A DNA stretch of 64,000 nucleotides, from contig CM055607.1 of the NCBI GenBank assembly GCA_029379385.1, positions 29,385,235-29,449,234 of the forward strand, in the 5' to 3' direction. Shown piece by piece: positions 47,883 to 59,354 of the stretch. The notes under the pieces are model-generated. The model saw only the letters and a program-made list of their open reading frames with translations, was not told the DNA's origin and did not search any database. A program made the translations under genes and the position numbers. Position 1 is the stretch's first letter. The number at the start of each line of letters is the position of its first letter. This stretch comes from Quillaja saponaria. Lineage: Eukaryota > Streptophyta > Magnoliopsida > Fabales > Quillajaceae.

Positions 47883-50800
47883 AAGTTCGGTAAGATTCTC
47901 TGGTCTCTCCTATGATCTTGGGCCTGTTTGGATTGCTGAGAGCTCATCACTATAAAAAAAATTACTCTCCTCCACCTAAGGAGGCAAGTTCTCCCTCTCT
48001 CTTAAATATATATTATATACATACCGATATAGGCTTACGAGAGGTAGCCATGATACACCCAACCTCTCCTTTTTCTTGTGTATTTCAGATACTATCTAGG
48101 AGACACATGAATATATATTCAGACGGTAGACATGTTTATACTCTTTAACACTTTGGTTTGAACCTTGAAATGTGCATGCAATAGTCAATTTCTTCTTCTC
48201 CTTTTTGAGTTCAATTGAAATTAGAACATGCAGTCATTGTTATAAAAATAAATTGTTCTTATATTTTTTGATGAAAGAAAATGGAATCACGAAATTGTAC
48301 TATATATAATTGAAAGGTTTCATCAAAAAGTTTTATACTAAATTTCTAGTTATCCAAGTTTATATATACTCGGTTTTGATGGGCTTCCCTTGCAAGCTGA
48401 GTGAATTTTACGCCCGAAAGGCTAATGATCATGGCTCAGTTTCCAATGTTTAACATTCAGCCCAGAGACTAATCTAGTATAAAAATGATAAATATATAAT
48501 CTAGGTCACCGGTCACTAAATCAATCGTGGAATTGATTAGATTAACCCAAATAACATTATAATTTAATACCATTTTTAAACATATTTATAGTATAAAAAT
48601 GATAAAAATATAAATTAGAAGATATAATAACACTTATTATAATGATTGAAGTGAGTTTTAATAACCATTAGGTCATGAGATCAACTTTTACAACTAAATA
48701 TTTTAATTTTTCTTCAAGTTTGTAGTGAGGCCCAGTCTTTAAATTATCACTGTGCCAAGCGGGTCATAATCATAAAGGGTCTAAGCGGTTTAGAACACCA
48801 AAACAGGTCTTAATAATCTGACCTAAAAAGAGACTAGGACAACTGTTTAATAGTTCGACCATCCGAATCAATCTGAGTCTTAAAACATGCAATACAATTT
48901 CAACTTGTCAAAAAATTCTAAACAAGTGCATATGAAGCTTTTATATAAGCATTGCATAAAACTCTAGGGTAAAATAGTACAAAATATAAGCACACAACTA
49001 ACTAATTAATACTAAATAATTTGTAAAAATCTAAAATCATTTCATAAAACATCATACATATCAATTTCTAAATTATTATAAAATCATTTACTACTGTTAG
49101 ATTTTGAATGAAAATTACTAACACAAAGCCTGATCCATCATATTGGAGTCTCAATCTTGAAAACCTATCAATTGGCTCGTTTAACGTGGAGATTCAAAAT
49201 TGTGAGGTGGAGCTCATCATTGGTGGGCTGATCAATAGTCAAGTGTGGGCGTAATGGAGTGACTATCAATTAGTGGGTCTAGCTCTGATATCATGTTAGA
49301 ATATCATTCCTGAAAATTAGTTAATTTGTGACAAAAGAAAAGATCTAATTATTTATAAGATTATGAAACTTTCTAATTTTAATAATGTGAGAGTTCATAC
49401 ATTATCACATTAAATTGTGAAAAATTCAATGGTACTAAATTGGACAAGATATTTGACCTAATCTGATTATTGACAATCCTAAGAATTTTATATAATGTCA
49501 AACAAGCCTCTAATACTTGTGTTATACTAGGGTAGCTAGCTAAGTATAAGAATGCCAAATTGTGATTCCAATGATTCGGTTGTTAGCAAAAATAAAATAA
49601 AATGATTTGGTGAAAAGGTATTGTGGACCCATTTGGTCACATGACGAGTGATCACCACTACGAACAAAGGCTTGAGTACAGTTGTCACATACTTGTCACA
49701 GTAACCCTACTTGTTATCATGACTGATCATAGCGCCATAGTGCCAGCCTGGTAAGCCAACGTGCGAGGCCTTTAGTTGACCCCACTACCACGTAGCTCAC
49801 GGTTATAGGTGTCATTTTTTATATGAAAAAAAAGTTTACCCTATCGTCCTTTGAGTTTGGGTGAAACTATTTTTTTTTAACAGAATTATCTTGTTGCCGT
49901 TCGGATGATTTTGTATTTTTTATTACAACTGATTAACCACATTCTACTTTATAATTAACTAATTATATTTTATTAATATCATATCATCAAAAAAGATAAC
50001 ACCTATTCAACATGAAATAACAGATACGTAAAAAGGTGGACGTTAAATCTATTAAAAAATAATAATAAAAGAAAACTCTATATTTGCTATGGGTATGTTG
50101 ATTTTCAAGGCCGCCCTACAACTAAAGTAAAAACTAGAAGATGAATTGCTCAAATTTTCATTTTCTAATTGGTAATGGTTGCTGCAATTGATCAATATAA
50201 AATTTATAAGCATTTTTCAGGAGATACATAGAATATAATATAAGTTATCATACTTACCTATTTATCAGTGCAAGCATACGTATTTTGTTTGTTTGAGTAA
50301 TAGCAATTGAGATTCGTATTACGTATTAGGTTGCAATTAAATTCTAATTTTTTGTGACTAATTATTTTTAATATTATCTTTATTAAAATGTAATTGGAAA
50401 TATACAATCATGACTTATTTAAAATTGTTTTATTAACAGTTAGTGTGAATTGTTTATTTGTTTGAATATCAATTCTTTTTTGTTTCACATAAACTTTTGA
50501 ATCGTGGACGAAATTTGTTAGAGACCCATTAACATCAAGTTGAATAAATTAACACCTAAGACATCAGATAGCAATCATGTCTTAAGTTTATTTTTATCAT
50601 TTATTTTTTTATAAAAAATTAATTTCAATAACACCAAAAAATTTATATCGTTTGATTCAACTGCAATCACTAAAGCAAATAAAAAACCTTCTCGTGGCAG
50701 TCGTGGTCTAAACTCTTTCAGGCGGGTCCCTGTATTACACAGTGTTTATCTACTTATTTAATTAAATCATAATTATCATTTAAAATAAAATATGCAAAGT

Positions 50801-50919
50801 ATAGGTCATTATTACCGTAAAACCCATTATATTCTTATTACTGATTCCATCTTTCTAGAGACCAACCAAAACAGACAAAAGCCACTACTCACTCACGTTA
50901 CATGACGCTTTCTATATCT
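47883..50919. other. Gene-free AT-rich DNA between the MITE and the TIP1 promoter
   Basis: Short open frames only. A possible MITE-like start (GGGCCTGTTTGGATTGC) lies at about 47921, but no partner end was found. An LTR/primer-site remnant lies at about 49282. Otherwise nothing recognised. Confidence 0.45.
49282..49310 (-). mobile_element. Remnant of an LTR end plus tRNA-Met primer-binding site
   Basis: The minus strand reads TTCTAACA then TGATATCAGAGC. The first part is the usual 3' end of a plant LTR (..TCTAACA). The second is one base from the initiator-tRNA-Met primer site TGGTATCAGAGC. No second LTR or coding part was found, so this is a fragment, perhaps of a small TRIM-like element. 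Confidence 0.4.
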
Positions 50920-50929
50920 GACACGTGTC
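50920..50929. promoter_or_regulatory. G-box/ABRE palindrome in the TIP1 promoter
   Basis: GACACGTGTC, a perfect palindrome with the CACGTG core, about 350 bases before the TIP1 ATG. Such G-boxes bind bZIP/bHLH factors in abscisic-acid and light responses. Function here is inferred from position only. Confidence 0.5.
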
Positions 50930-51278
50930 AATCGCAAGACCCTTATTATTCATTTTTTGTTGTTGAGCAGGGCCGTATTCAACCATTGCTTCGCTGTATG
51001 AATTCATATACGTACGAGTAGTGGATATGCTTCGATTCAATTCCTTAAAAAAAAAATAATAATAATAATTTAATTCATATTTTCACAGCCTGGCTTTCAA
51101 AATTTTCAAATTTTACCGGGAACAGGCAATAACCGGTTTTTTTAAGCATAGTCACCCTCAATAAAAGCCAGCTCCCCAGATGATATGAGAAAACTAGTAC
51201 TTGCACAGACTCAAGTTCTGTACTCATTTCCAGCTTTAACAATCCTACCGTTTGATTGATTTTGATCAGACGATCAAT

Positions 51279-52120
51279 ATGCCGATCAGAAACATCGCCG
51301 TTGGTAGACCTGAGGATGCCTATCATCCAAGCACCTTGAAGCAAGGTTTGGCTGAGTTCATCTCCACCCTTATCTTCGTCTTCGCCGGCTCAGGTTCCGG
51401 CGTGGCCTTCGACAAACTCACCAACGACGGTTCCACCACCCCTTCGGGCCTTATATCTGCTTCACTAGCCCACGCCTTTGGTCTTTTCGTCGCCGTCTCC
51501 ATCAGTGCCAACATCTCTGGTGGCCACGTCAACCCTGCTGTCACCTTTGGTGCCTTCATCGGCGGTAACATCACACTCTTAAATGGTATCGTTTACTGGA
51601 TTGCTCAGCTTCTTGGGTCCGTCGTAGCTTCCTTGCTTCTGAAATTCGTCACGGGCGGCCTGGTAAGATTATCATTTACTCCTACTCACACAAATATTAT
51701 GTCAACTAACTAAACGTGGTCTTGGGTTTTGTTACGGTGCTTTGCAGCACGTTCCAACTTTCTCCCTTTCCTCTGGAGTTGGAGTATGGGAAGGTGTCGT
51801 TTTTGAGATTGTGATGACGTTCGGTCTGGTCTACACAGTGTACGCTACAGCTATTGATCCCAAGAAGGGCAGTTTGGGAACAATTGCTCCAATTGCAATT
51901 GGTTTCATTGTTGGAGCTAATATTTTGGCGGGTGGAGCTTTTGATGGAGCATCCATGAACCCGGCAGTTTCTTTCGGACCTGCTGTGGTGAGTTGGAGCT
52001 GGGAAAACCAGTGGATCTACTGGGTCGGACCTTTGATTGGTGCTGGACTTGCGGGTGCTATTTACCGAGCTTGTCTTCATCAGTGACACCCATGAGCAGT
52101 TGCCAACCACTGAGTACTAA
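51279..52120 (+). CDS. TIP1: Tonoplast aquaporin, TIP1 subfamily, with a 1-base frameshift near the C-terminus
   Basis: A vacuolar-membrane water channel. Exon 1 is 51279-51662 (128 codons). After an 85-base intron, exon 2 begins at 51748. Six membrane helices, NPA loops at 85-87 (HVNPAV) and in SMNPAV, and TIP1 wording ([43 protein letters not shown]) are all present. The in-frame stop as written is TGA at 52084-52086, giving 240 residues ending RACLHQ. Skipping one C at 52065-52066 yields [17 protein letters not shown] and a stop at 52118-52120, the normal TIP1 tail (251 residues). All pore parts precede the shift. Residue 118 is Ser, where Arabidopsis TIP1;1 has its mercury-sensitive Cys118. 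The start is the MPIRN Met; an ATG nine codons upstream is not family-like. Confidence 0.93.
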
Positions 52121-53254
52121 GCAAAACGGAATTCATGGAGGGTGGTGACCGGCTGCTTTCTGTTGTCTTCTGGTGTATTTAATTACTTTTTCAATTGGAT
52201 AATTTGTTCTTCGTGTTTGATTTGTGGCCGTTGATCTTAAAATTTAATCGTGCATGATGATGATCATCACCATCGTCCTTGTTGTCTTTTCTTTGAATGG
52301 CTGCAGGCTCTAATACCTCGTTGTTTGGAGACCAAGGATTGTTGTAACATTCCAATTCATTCCTCTTCAGTAATTTTAAAATTAAATGGTTTTTTTGTTG
52401 TTGTTATTTTGTTTAGCTTATGAAAAAATCTATCAACATGCATAAAGTTATTGAGGGAAATTACAACATCTGATACTTCAATCAAAATGGAAGATTCAAA
52501 TTGCTTGCAATATATACTTTTATATACCGATAGAGAATCAAATATTAACTTTTTTTGAATTTAAAATGTTCAAAAATGAAGCTTATTTTAATTGTTATAA
52601 CAGTAAGAACAATCATTATAAAACACTTGTTAAGAAAAACCATCTTTTCATGTGCCAAAATGAATGTCATGGCTCGATCTAAAAGTTTATGCCATTATGC
52701 ACAATAATTTGTGTGACATTGTGCCATAATTAAAGGTAGCGTTAGTAAGTCAAGAACAAATAAACAATTATGTTTCAGTTACAGCTTTATTAATTAATAT
52801 AATTTGGTGCAATTGTCAAAAGTGATACCCATATAAGCCAACTCAAAATCTTTCATAATGTGTGCACAGTTTGTGGTTTTTGATTCCTCTCCCTTTCCCT
52901 GAAATAGTGAATGAAAGCGTTTTAGAAAAAAAAATAAAAAAAAAAAATATATATATATATATTGTTTTATTTAATTGAGATAGTTGGGGTTGGAAGATCC
53001 CATAATCAATGACATAGTGATATTTTTTTTATTGTAATTATTAAATTAAATTGAATCTGCCAAATAATGATATGTGATTAATATCAATACTGTATCTATG
53101 AAAGAAATCTTTAATCATGATAACTTTTGAAAACACTATTTCATCAATAATGTTGGGTCAATTATTATAATAATGATAGCTTTTTTATACTTTTCCTTTT
53201 GGAATTTGTTTAAAAATTTTAACTGGAGGTTATTACTATTTTTTGTTCCTTTTT

Positions 53255-53275
53255 TCTCTCTCTCTCTCTCTCTCT
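53255..53275. repeat. TC microsatellite
   Basis: A CT dinucleotide run of about ten units, followed by a poly-T tract. Confidence 0.8.
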
Positions 53276-53596
53276 TTTTTTTTTTTTACTGAACTATCTC
53301 TCTTTGGATTCTTTTTTGAAACAAATATAAGCTATGAAAGACAACGACAATGCAACTACTTTTTATTAAATTTTTTATTTTGTTTACAAATATGATTTAT
53401 TATTATTGACAAAATTTTAAGAAATTAAAAACCAATCAATCACAAAAATTAAAATTGATATTGCTCTCATTATCATGACATGTCTAGCTAAAACGAAATT
53501 CTTTATTAGCTACATCCAATGATCCAACGAATTACCTTCCTAACATTTACTATATTGATGGTCGGTCAATAAATACAAATTAGCTTCTTTTATTTT

Positions 53597-53601
<5 letters not shown>

Positions 53602-53639
<38 letters not shown>
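53602..53639. repeat. TA microsatellite
   Basis: About nineteen uninterrupted TA dinucleotides. Confidence 0.85.
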
Positions 53640-53642
<3 letters not shown>

Positions 53643-54699
53643 TAACAAATTGGTTGAATATTCCTCTTATCGGTGATAGTCGGTGGTAGTGGACCCTTGG
53701 GTGATTAAGAAAGCAAAAACAACCTCTCATGTAGGCCACAAGCGTGAAAATGGCGGGAGAATAAATTGTGGTTAGAATTGAAGACTGTCGCTAGAATTGA
53801 TCTTTCTTTTTCTTGTTTTTGTTGCATACAAAATCATAACCACTAGAAGTTTTAGACAAATCTCATCAAAAAATCCGTTGAGATGCTGTCTCACTTTCAC
53901 TCACATCACATATGTCTAAAGATTGTAACGTACTTGCATGCTATTCATTTATAATAATATTAAATTAATACACGTGCTTATTCATATGTTAAATAAATTA
54001 TTTTCTTAAGTATAAAGTGATTACTTTAAATTTTTTAATCTTATTGAAAAAATAAAATATGAGTTAGTGTGAGTGTAAATGAAATTGGTAGTTATTAAGA
54101 TTTTTTTTTTAATTTTCTAATTAATAAAAAAATATTTAATTTTTTTGATTGAGTAAGATAATGGATAATTATTAAGAGAAAAAAAATAAATTTATATTTT
54201 TTAAAATTAATTTAAATGAATTAATATCCATATCTAGACTATATATATACAGTAATGATAGATATTTTTAATTTTTCTAAATATACTTATGAGTTTTTAT
54301 TATTACATAATTATCTTTAGTTATTATTTTGCTTCAGATAGACTATTATTATTTTTTCCTTTTACTTTTTAATTTTTTTCTCCATTTTAATATCAATAAA
54401 CTGTAATTATTTTAGAACTATTAAATTTTTTATAATTATATGTCAATAGTATTTATGATTGAATTTTTTTTAAAAAAAATTTGCTTAATAATTTTCTAAT
54501 AATCATAATTTTTTTTAGTTCTACTCAAATTTATGAATTAGTTTTTTTTTTTTTTTAAATATTATGAATTAAAAGAATATTAATAGTATAATTTTCATGA
54601 TAACAATAATATTATTATTTTAAAGTTTTAATTCAGAAAAAAAAATAATTTTTAAATATATAAATATATATAAAGAGTTTCTAATAATTTTTATTAGCT

Positions 54700-54870
54700 T
54701 TTTAAATCAAATTTATGATTTTTTTTTAAAAAAAATACTACCACCTAAAAATATTAAAGATATATTTTACATGATTATATTATTGTTAGTTTTTTATAAT
54801 CAAATTTATGATTTTTTTTTTTTAAATACTACCACTTAAAAATATTAAAAATATATTTTACATGATTATT
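54700..54870. repeat. Imperfect direct repeat, unit about 90 bases
   Basis: The segment AATCAAATTTATGATTTTTT .. ACTACCACCTAAAAATATTAAAGATATATTTTACATGATTAT (abbreviated here) at about 54705-54778 recurs at about 54799-54868 with small changes, e.g. ACTACCACTTAAAAA in place of ACTACCACCTAAAAA. Confidence 0.7.
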
Positions 54871-55400
54871 TTATTATTTCAACTTTTAATTCTTCTTCCA
54901 TCTCAAGAAATTTTTAATTTTTTTTTTTTATAAATTTATGAATTCGTCTTCTTTTCTTTGTTGTTAGATTTATCTATTTTTTTTATAAATATAAAAGTAG
55001 TATAGTTGAAAAAAATTTATTTTCTTAAATATCCTTATGAATTTTACTATTAAATAGATACTTTTTTAGTTTTTATTTTTCTTCAAATAGAAAACTTACT
55101 TATTTTTATTTTTTTGAATTCTTTTCCATTTTAATATTATTAGGATTATAATTGTTTTATGACTATTGATTGTTTTTTTGTCCTATTTCTGTTCAATATT
55201 AATAAATCTATAATTTGTCAATGACTATTATTAGGATTATAGTTTGGTTCAATCAACTGCTATCATTTTTACTTAATCAAATTATTAAAATAATTGTTAA
55301 AGTTTTTCAATTTAATTTGATGTAATTTATCATCCGGGCAATCATCCGTGATGTCTATTTTTTAAAACATTGCGGAATGACTACTACAACTCATCCTACC

Positions 55401-55856
55401 ATAGAAATATACAAGTCATGTGGTACAATACCTATTGAAGAGGCGCATGCATTAGCTTGAAAGTTACATTCATTGGCTGCATGCACCGTAAGACAACAAC
55501 TTGGAGATTCCTGCTTTTGAAGCCCACATAGGACGTGAAACCCTTTGGACTTATTACTCTTCCTACCAATTGGGCCTTCTTCTTTTTAGATGGGACCCCA
55601 CCATTTGTCCTTTCCACGCCTTTAACAGACCGACTTTTGCTACCGTCCATTCATTTTTAAATCCATTCTTAACATGTTCAATACCAATCCAAATATCGAA
55701 TGGGTTTTACAAATGCATGCTAATTTGCTGTTTGCTAGTTGCTAGCGGCGCCAAACTTTGACTCTTGAGTCCTCTTTCCTGTCAATTTTTAGCCATTAAT
55801 TAACACCACTTTCCTTTTATAATTTCATTTTACACATGCACTCTGTGGTACGTTTG
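55401..55856. other. Less AT-rich island without a recognised gene
   Basis: About 400 bases of near-balanced composition, with frames on both strands (minus 55432-55650, plus 55501-55761). Neither shows a known domain, and neither has clear splice or promoter context. It may be an old gene fragment or transposon piece. Confidence 0.3.
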
Positions 55857-56007
55857 ATTCACTTCCATTTTGAGTTATCATTGATAACCACAATGCAAAT
55901 TTTACAATCATTAATAATAGGGTTTTTCTAAATTCACTTCCATTTTGAGTTATCATTGATAACCACAATGTAAATTTTACAATCATTAATAATATAATTT
56001 TTTAAAT
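55857..56007. repeat. Tandem duplication, unit 75 bases
   Basis: ATTCACTTCCATTTTGAG through TTAATAATA is repeated twice with a 75-base period and few differences. Each unit contains the palindrome GTTATC-ATT-GATAAC. Confidence 0.88.
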
Positions 56008-58976
56008 TAGTGTCCAAAAGATACTTAATAACGTACAATAAACATGAATTTTAAAATTTGAAACATTTCAAAAATAAAAAATTATTTATTATGCAATATT
56101 GAAATCATAGTCAACTACTATAATTAATAATATAATATTTTTGTATTTATCATCTTAACAAGTGTCCTATGAACACCCTTTAAAAAAAATTTAATAATAT
56201 ATCCGTCTCTATTATTGATTTGTCAATCTCATAATAAGGTCTGCACTTAAAAATATATTTGATCAAACTAAGAAAATAATAATAATCAAAATACAAATAA
56301 AGTAATTAAAAACTTAAAAATAATGTATAATTCAGTATTTTTATATTACCCATAGAGATTATATTATTGGAAAGGAGATGAGAGGGTATGAAAATATATA
56401 AGAGTAAATGAAAAATGATATTTATCATTTTGAGAGTTTAGGAAAAAATGAAAGAGAAAAAATAAAAAAATAATATATATTTCTTGTTTGAGATGAGTAG
56501 AAAGACAAAGAGATTATATATTATTATATATTCTTACAATTTTACTCTTAAAATATTTTATTTAAGTATTAACAAGTATTTAATAAAAGGAATAGGGATT
56601 CATCATGGACAAAATTACAATATATCTTATTTTATCTTTCTAAATCCTCTGATTTGAAGAAATTAAAAAAATATATATAATTTGAAGGAATTTGAAGTTT
56701 GAAACATTTACTCTATTTATAAATTTTTATTAAATTACAAAAAATTACTCTATTCTCTCTTTTTATTTTCTCTTACTCTATTCTCATCCAGTCAAACGAG
56801 GGCTTAAGCTAAGAGGAGAAATACTCTCTTAAATCTACTCTAATTATTATTATTATTATTTAATTTAGTAATAACGAAAAGTAACTAGTACATTATCGTG
56901 GTGATTTGTAGAACTAAATTTGTGAAAATCTTCCATTTATAATATATGTAATAAAAAAAATGGGGCCCAAAATAGATATACAAGTAATTAATAAGGAATA
57001 AATGAAGTTGTGGAAACTGCAAACTGGGACTGGAAGAGGAATAAATGTTGTCATATTTTTATACACCAAATTAACGTAGAGCAATACAGAAGGGCTGGAT
57101 TCGGCATTCGGGTTTGGGTTCATTGGGGGGCAAATTAGGCAAAACCTTGTAGGCCTATAGTTGACTAACTATTTTGGGCCTATGCGAATTGCTCGAAACG
57201 GCCCAGATCTCATTATGCATTGTTTTGGGCTTGTAGCCTAATGCCAATAAGTAGATAGATGATGGTGAAGCAGACAATTTACAAATGTCAAAATAGTGAT
57301 CCAGCTTTCTTGGAGTCATAGCAAGTGACCTGTGACTCAGTCAATTACATTGTGCTTTGTTGGTTCATCCCCTCTTAGCTAGCATTGTCAGTTTCCTACA
57401 TATATATACATGCATTTCAAGCAGTCAAGTTGGATGGCTTGGAAATTGGAGAACGGTCTTTCTTCTTTTCATTCTTTCTAGTTTGTAGGAGAAATATTAA
57501 TTAATTAGATAGTTCCTACCACTTATTTGAACTTAGCTGTGTTTTTAAATTGATCGATCTTAAATATTATTTTTTAGTTCATTTTAAAAACAAGCTGAAA
57601 TTATTTTCATAAAGCTCACTTGACCTCTTGCTAATCTCTTTAATCATCAATTTTTTTTAATTATACTTTTGATCAATTTGTAATAAGTTAAGCTCATATT
57701 TAAATTTAACTTCTTAACTGTAAACGAGTTGACATTTAAAAATTGTAGATGAGCACAAATGATATAAATCAATTGTATAACTATCTAAATTACACTTTGA
57801 TAAAATTCAACTCAAATTCAAGCTGTTATCTTAAAAAATAAAATAAAATGGATATGAGTAGAAGATTCGAGATTTTGTTTGGACGCTTCAAAAGATATAT
57901 AAATGATTCAAAATTGTCATGTGACTACATAAATTTTGTGATGTGTAAATATTTTAATATATGATACAAATCTTATCTAGAAGGTTGTATTTAAATATCT
58001 TTATTGGCGATATGCGTCCCAATTGCTGTGCAAGCATCTCATTTTGGTTTGGATAGCATTTAAGTCATCCATCACATGATTGAAGAGCTGCGTGCCCACC
58101 ATTTTTGGTCGGTAACGTCACTTTATTCATCCATTTCATGATCACCACGTTAGTTGTGACCAACCGTTGAAATCAAGTGAAAAGCAAAAAGGATTGAGTT
58201 TCTTATTTCGTCCTCATATTTTATCAACATTTCAATTTTATCTCTACTATTTCATCATCTATTTTTCAATTTGTTTGAAAATAAAAAGAGATTTGGTTCA
58301 GATTATTTGATTTAATCATTTTATATAAGTTGTCCAAAACTTATTTCTAAGTAGAATTTTTCTAACGGGTGTCTTAGAAATAATTGTTAAGTTCTACTAA
58401 ATATAGTTATTAAAATTAAATTGTTTTACAAGCAGTATTTTATATAATAAATAACATAAAAATTATGATTAATTATCGTAATAAATATTACAAAAATTTC
58501 TATTTATAAAAACTTAATAAGTATTTTTAGAACACCTATTAGATAAATCTTTCTAAATAATTTATTTTCAAATAATAATAATTATTATATAATTGTTTGG
58601 ACATGTCAAAATTTATTCAGCTAACAAAATTAGTTTTTTATTTTCATATTTGGTAAAAATTTATGGAACTGAAACACTGTCAATTTTTTCAAAAAAGGCC
58701 CATTGTTTATCAAATTCGCATATTTCATCATCAAAACCAGTACAATTACACAAAACAATGCATTTCACTAATGGGTAGGATTCTAAATTACAAGTATATC
58801 TACCATTACAATTCAACAAAATATTTGTTGAGTTATGAGGGATTAGTGATGGATTGACTCTGTCGCAATAACAATAGCAACAAAAGTAATTCACCCTCTA
58901 ATTTGCGATGGACGGATTTCATCGCAAAACTATTAATTTCTGATAGTATGGACAATAATTGCATTGAATCAGTGCC
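56008..58976. other. AT-rich intergenic DNA, probably with transposon debris
   Basis: No gene seen. A MITE-like right end (CCAGTCAAACGAGGGC followed by TTA) is present at about 56789-56806, with purine/pyrimidine-rich flanks, but its left end was not found. A short hairpin and a CACTA-like end lie at about 58902-58948. Confidence 0.4.
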
Positions 58977-59354
58977 TTAAATTTGGATATACACTAGGAG
59001 CATAATGACACCATGTAGAACCACAAATCCAACTGTGATGGGTGCCAAGTAAGATTCGAAGGAGCTAGTGAAATCTTCAAAACCCAGTTCCTTATCTGGT
59101 AGTACAGAAAGTCCATAGTACCTAATGACATGAAGAAAAGGTATGCACAATCCAGCTATGTAATTGTTGTTCCCAGCATCAACCAGGGAATCTCCAAAAA
59201 TAAAATTACTGGGAATATCTTTTGCCAAGCAGACACCAAACAAGACCATGACTGTGAAAGCAAGGAACATAATTCCAACAATGAATGGTCTACCTATTAG
59301 AAGCAACAACCAAAATTTCATCTTCAAATCCAAAATTCTAGACCATGAATTCAT
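58977..59354 (-). pseudogene. GDSL esterase/lipase fragment
   Basis: The minus strand encodes a hydrophobic signal-peptide-like start (KFWLLLLIGRPFIVGIMF), then PSNFIFGDSLVDAGNNNYI, which is block I with the catalytic Ser of plant GDSL lipases. The expected middle of exon 1/2 is replaced by unrelated sequence, after which ELGFEDFT and YLAPITVGFVVLHGV match the next conserved part. The following NYASG motif is lost to a frameshift and a stop soon follows. Blocks III and V (including the catalytic Asp/His) are absent. The family's usual length is about 350-380 residues; here about 125 remain. Secreted-hydrolase pseudogene. Confidence 0.82.

Larger units (their letters stand above)
52121..55400. 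other. Very AT-rich intergenic DNA with simple repeats
   Basis: No gene seen. Contains poly-A/TA at about 52925-52963, a TC run at about 53255-53275, a TA run at about 53602-53639 and imperfect 90-base direct repeats near 54.7-54.9 kb. From 54.0 to 55.3 kb almost every base is A or T. Confidence 0.6.

Noticed and set aside
55432..55761. Possible small gene in the balanced-composition island
   Set aside because: Frames on both strands, neither with motifs or splice context; left as an unassigned fragment.
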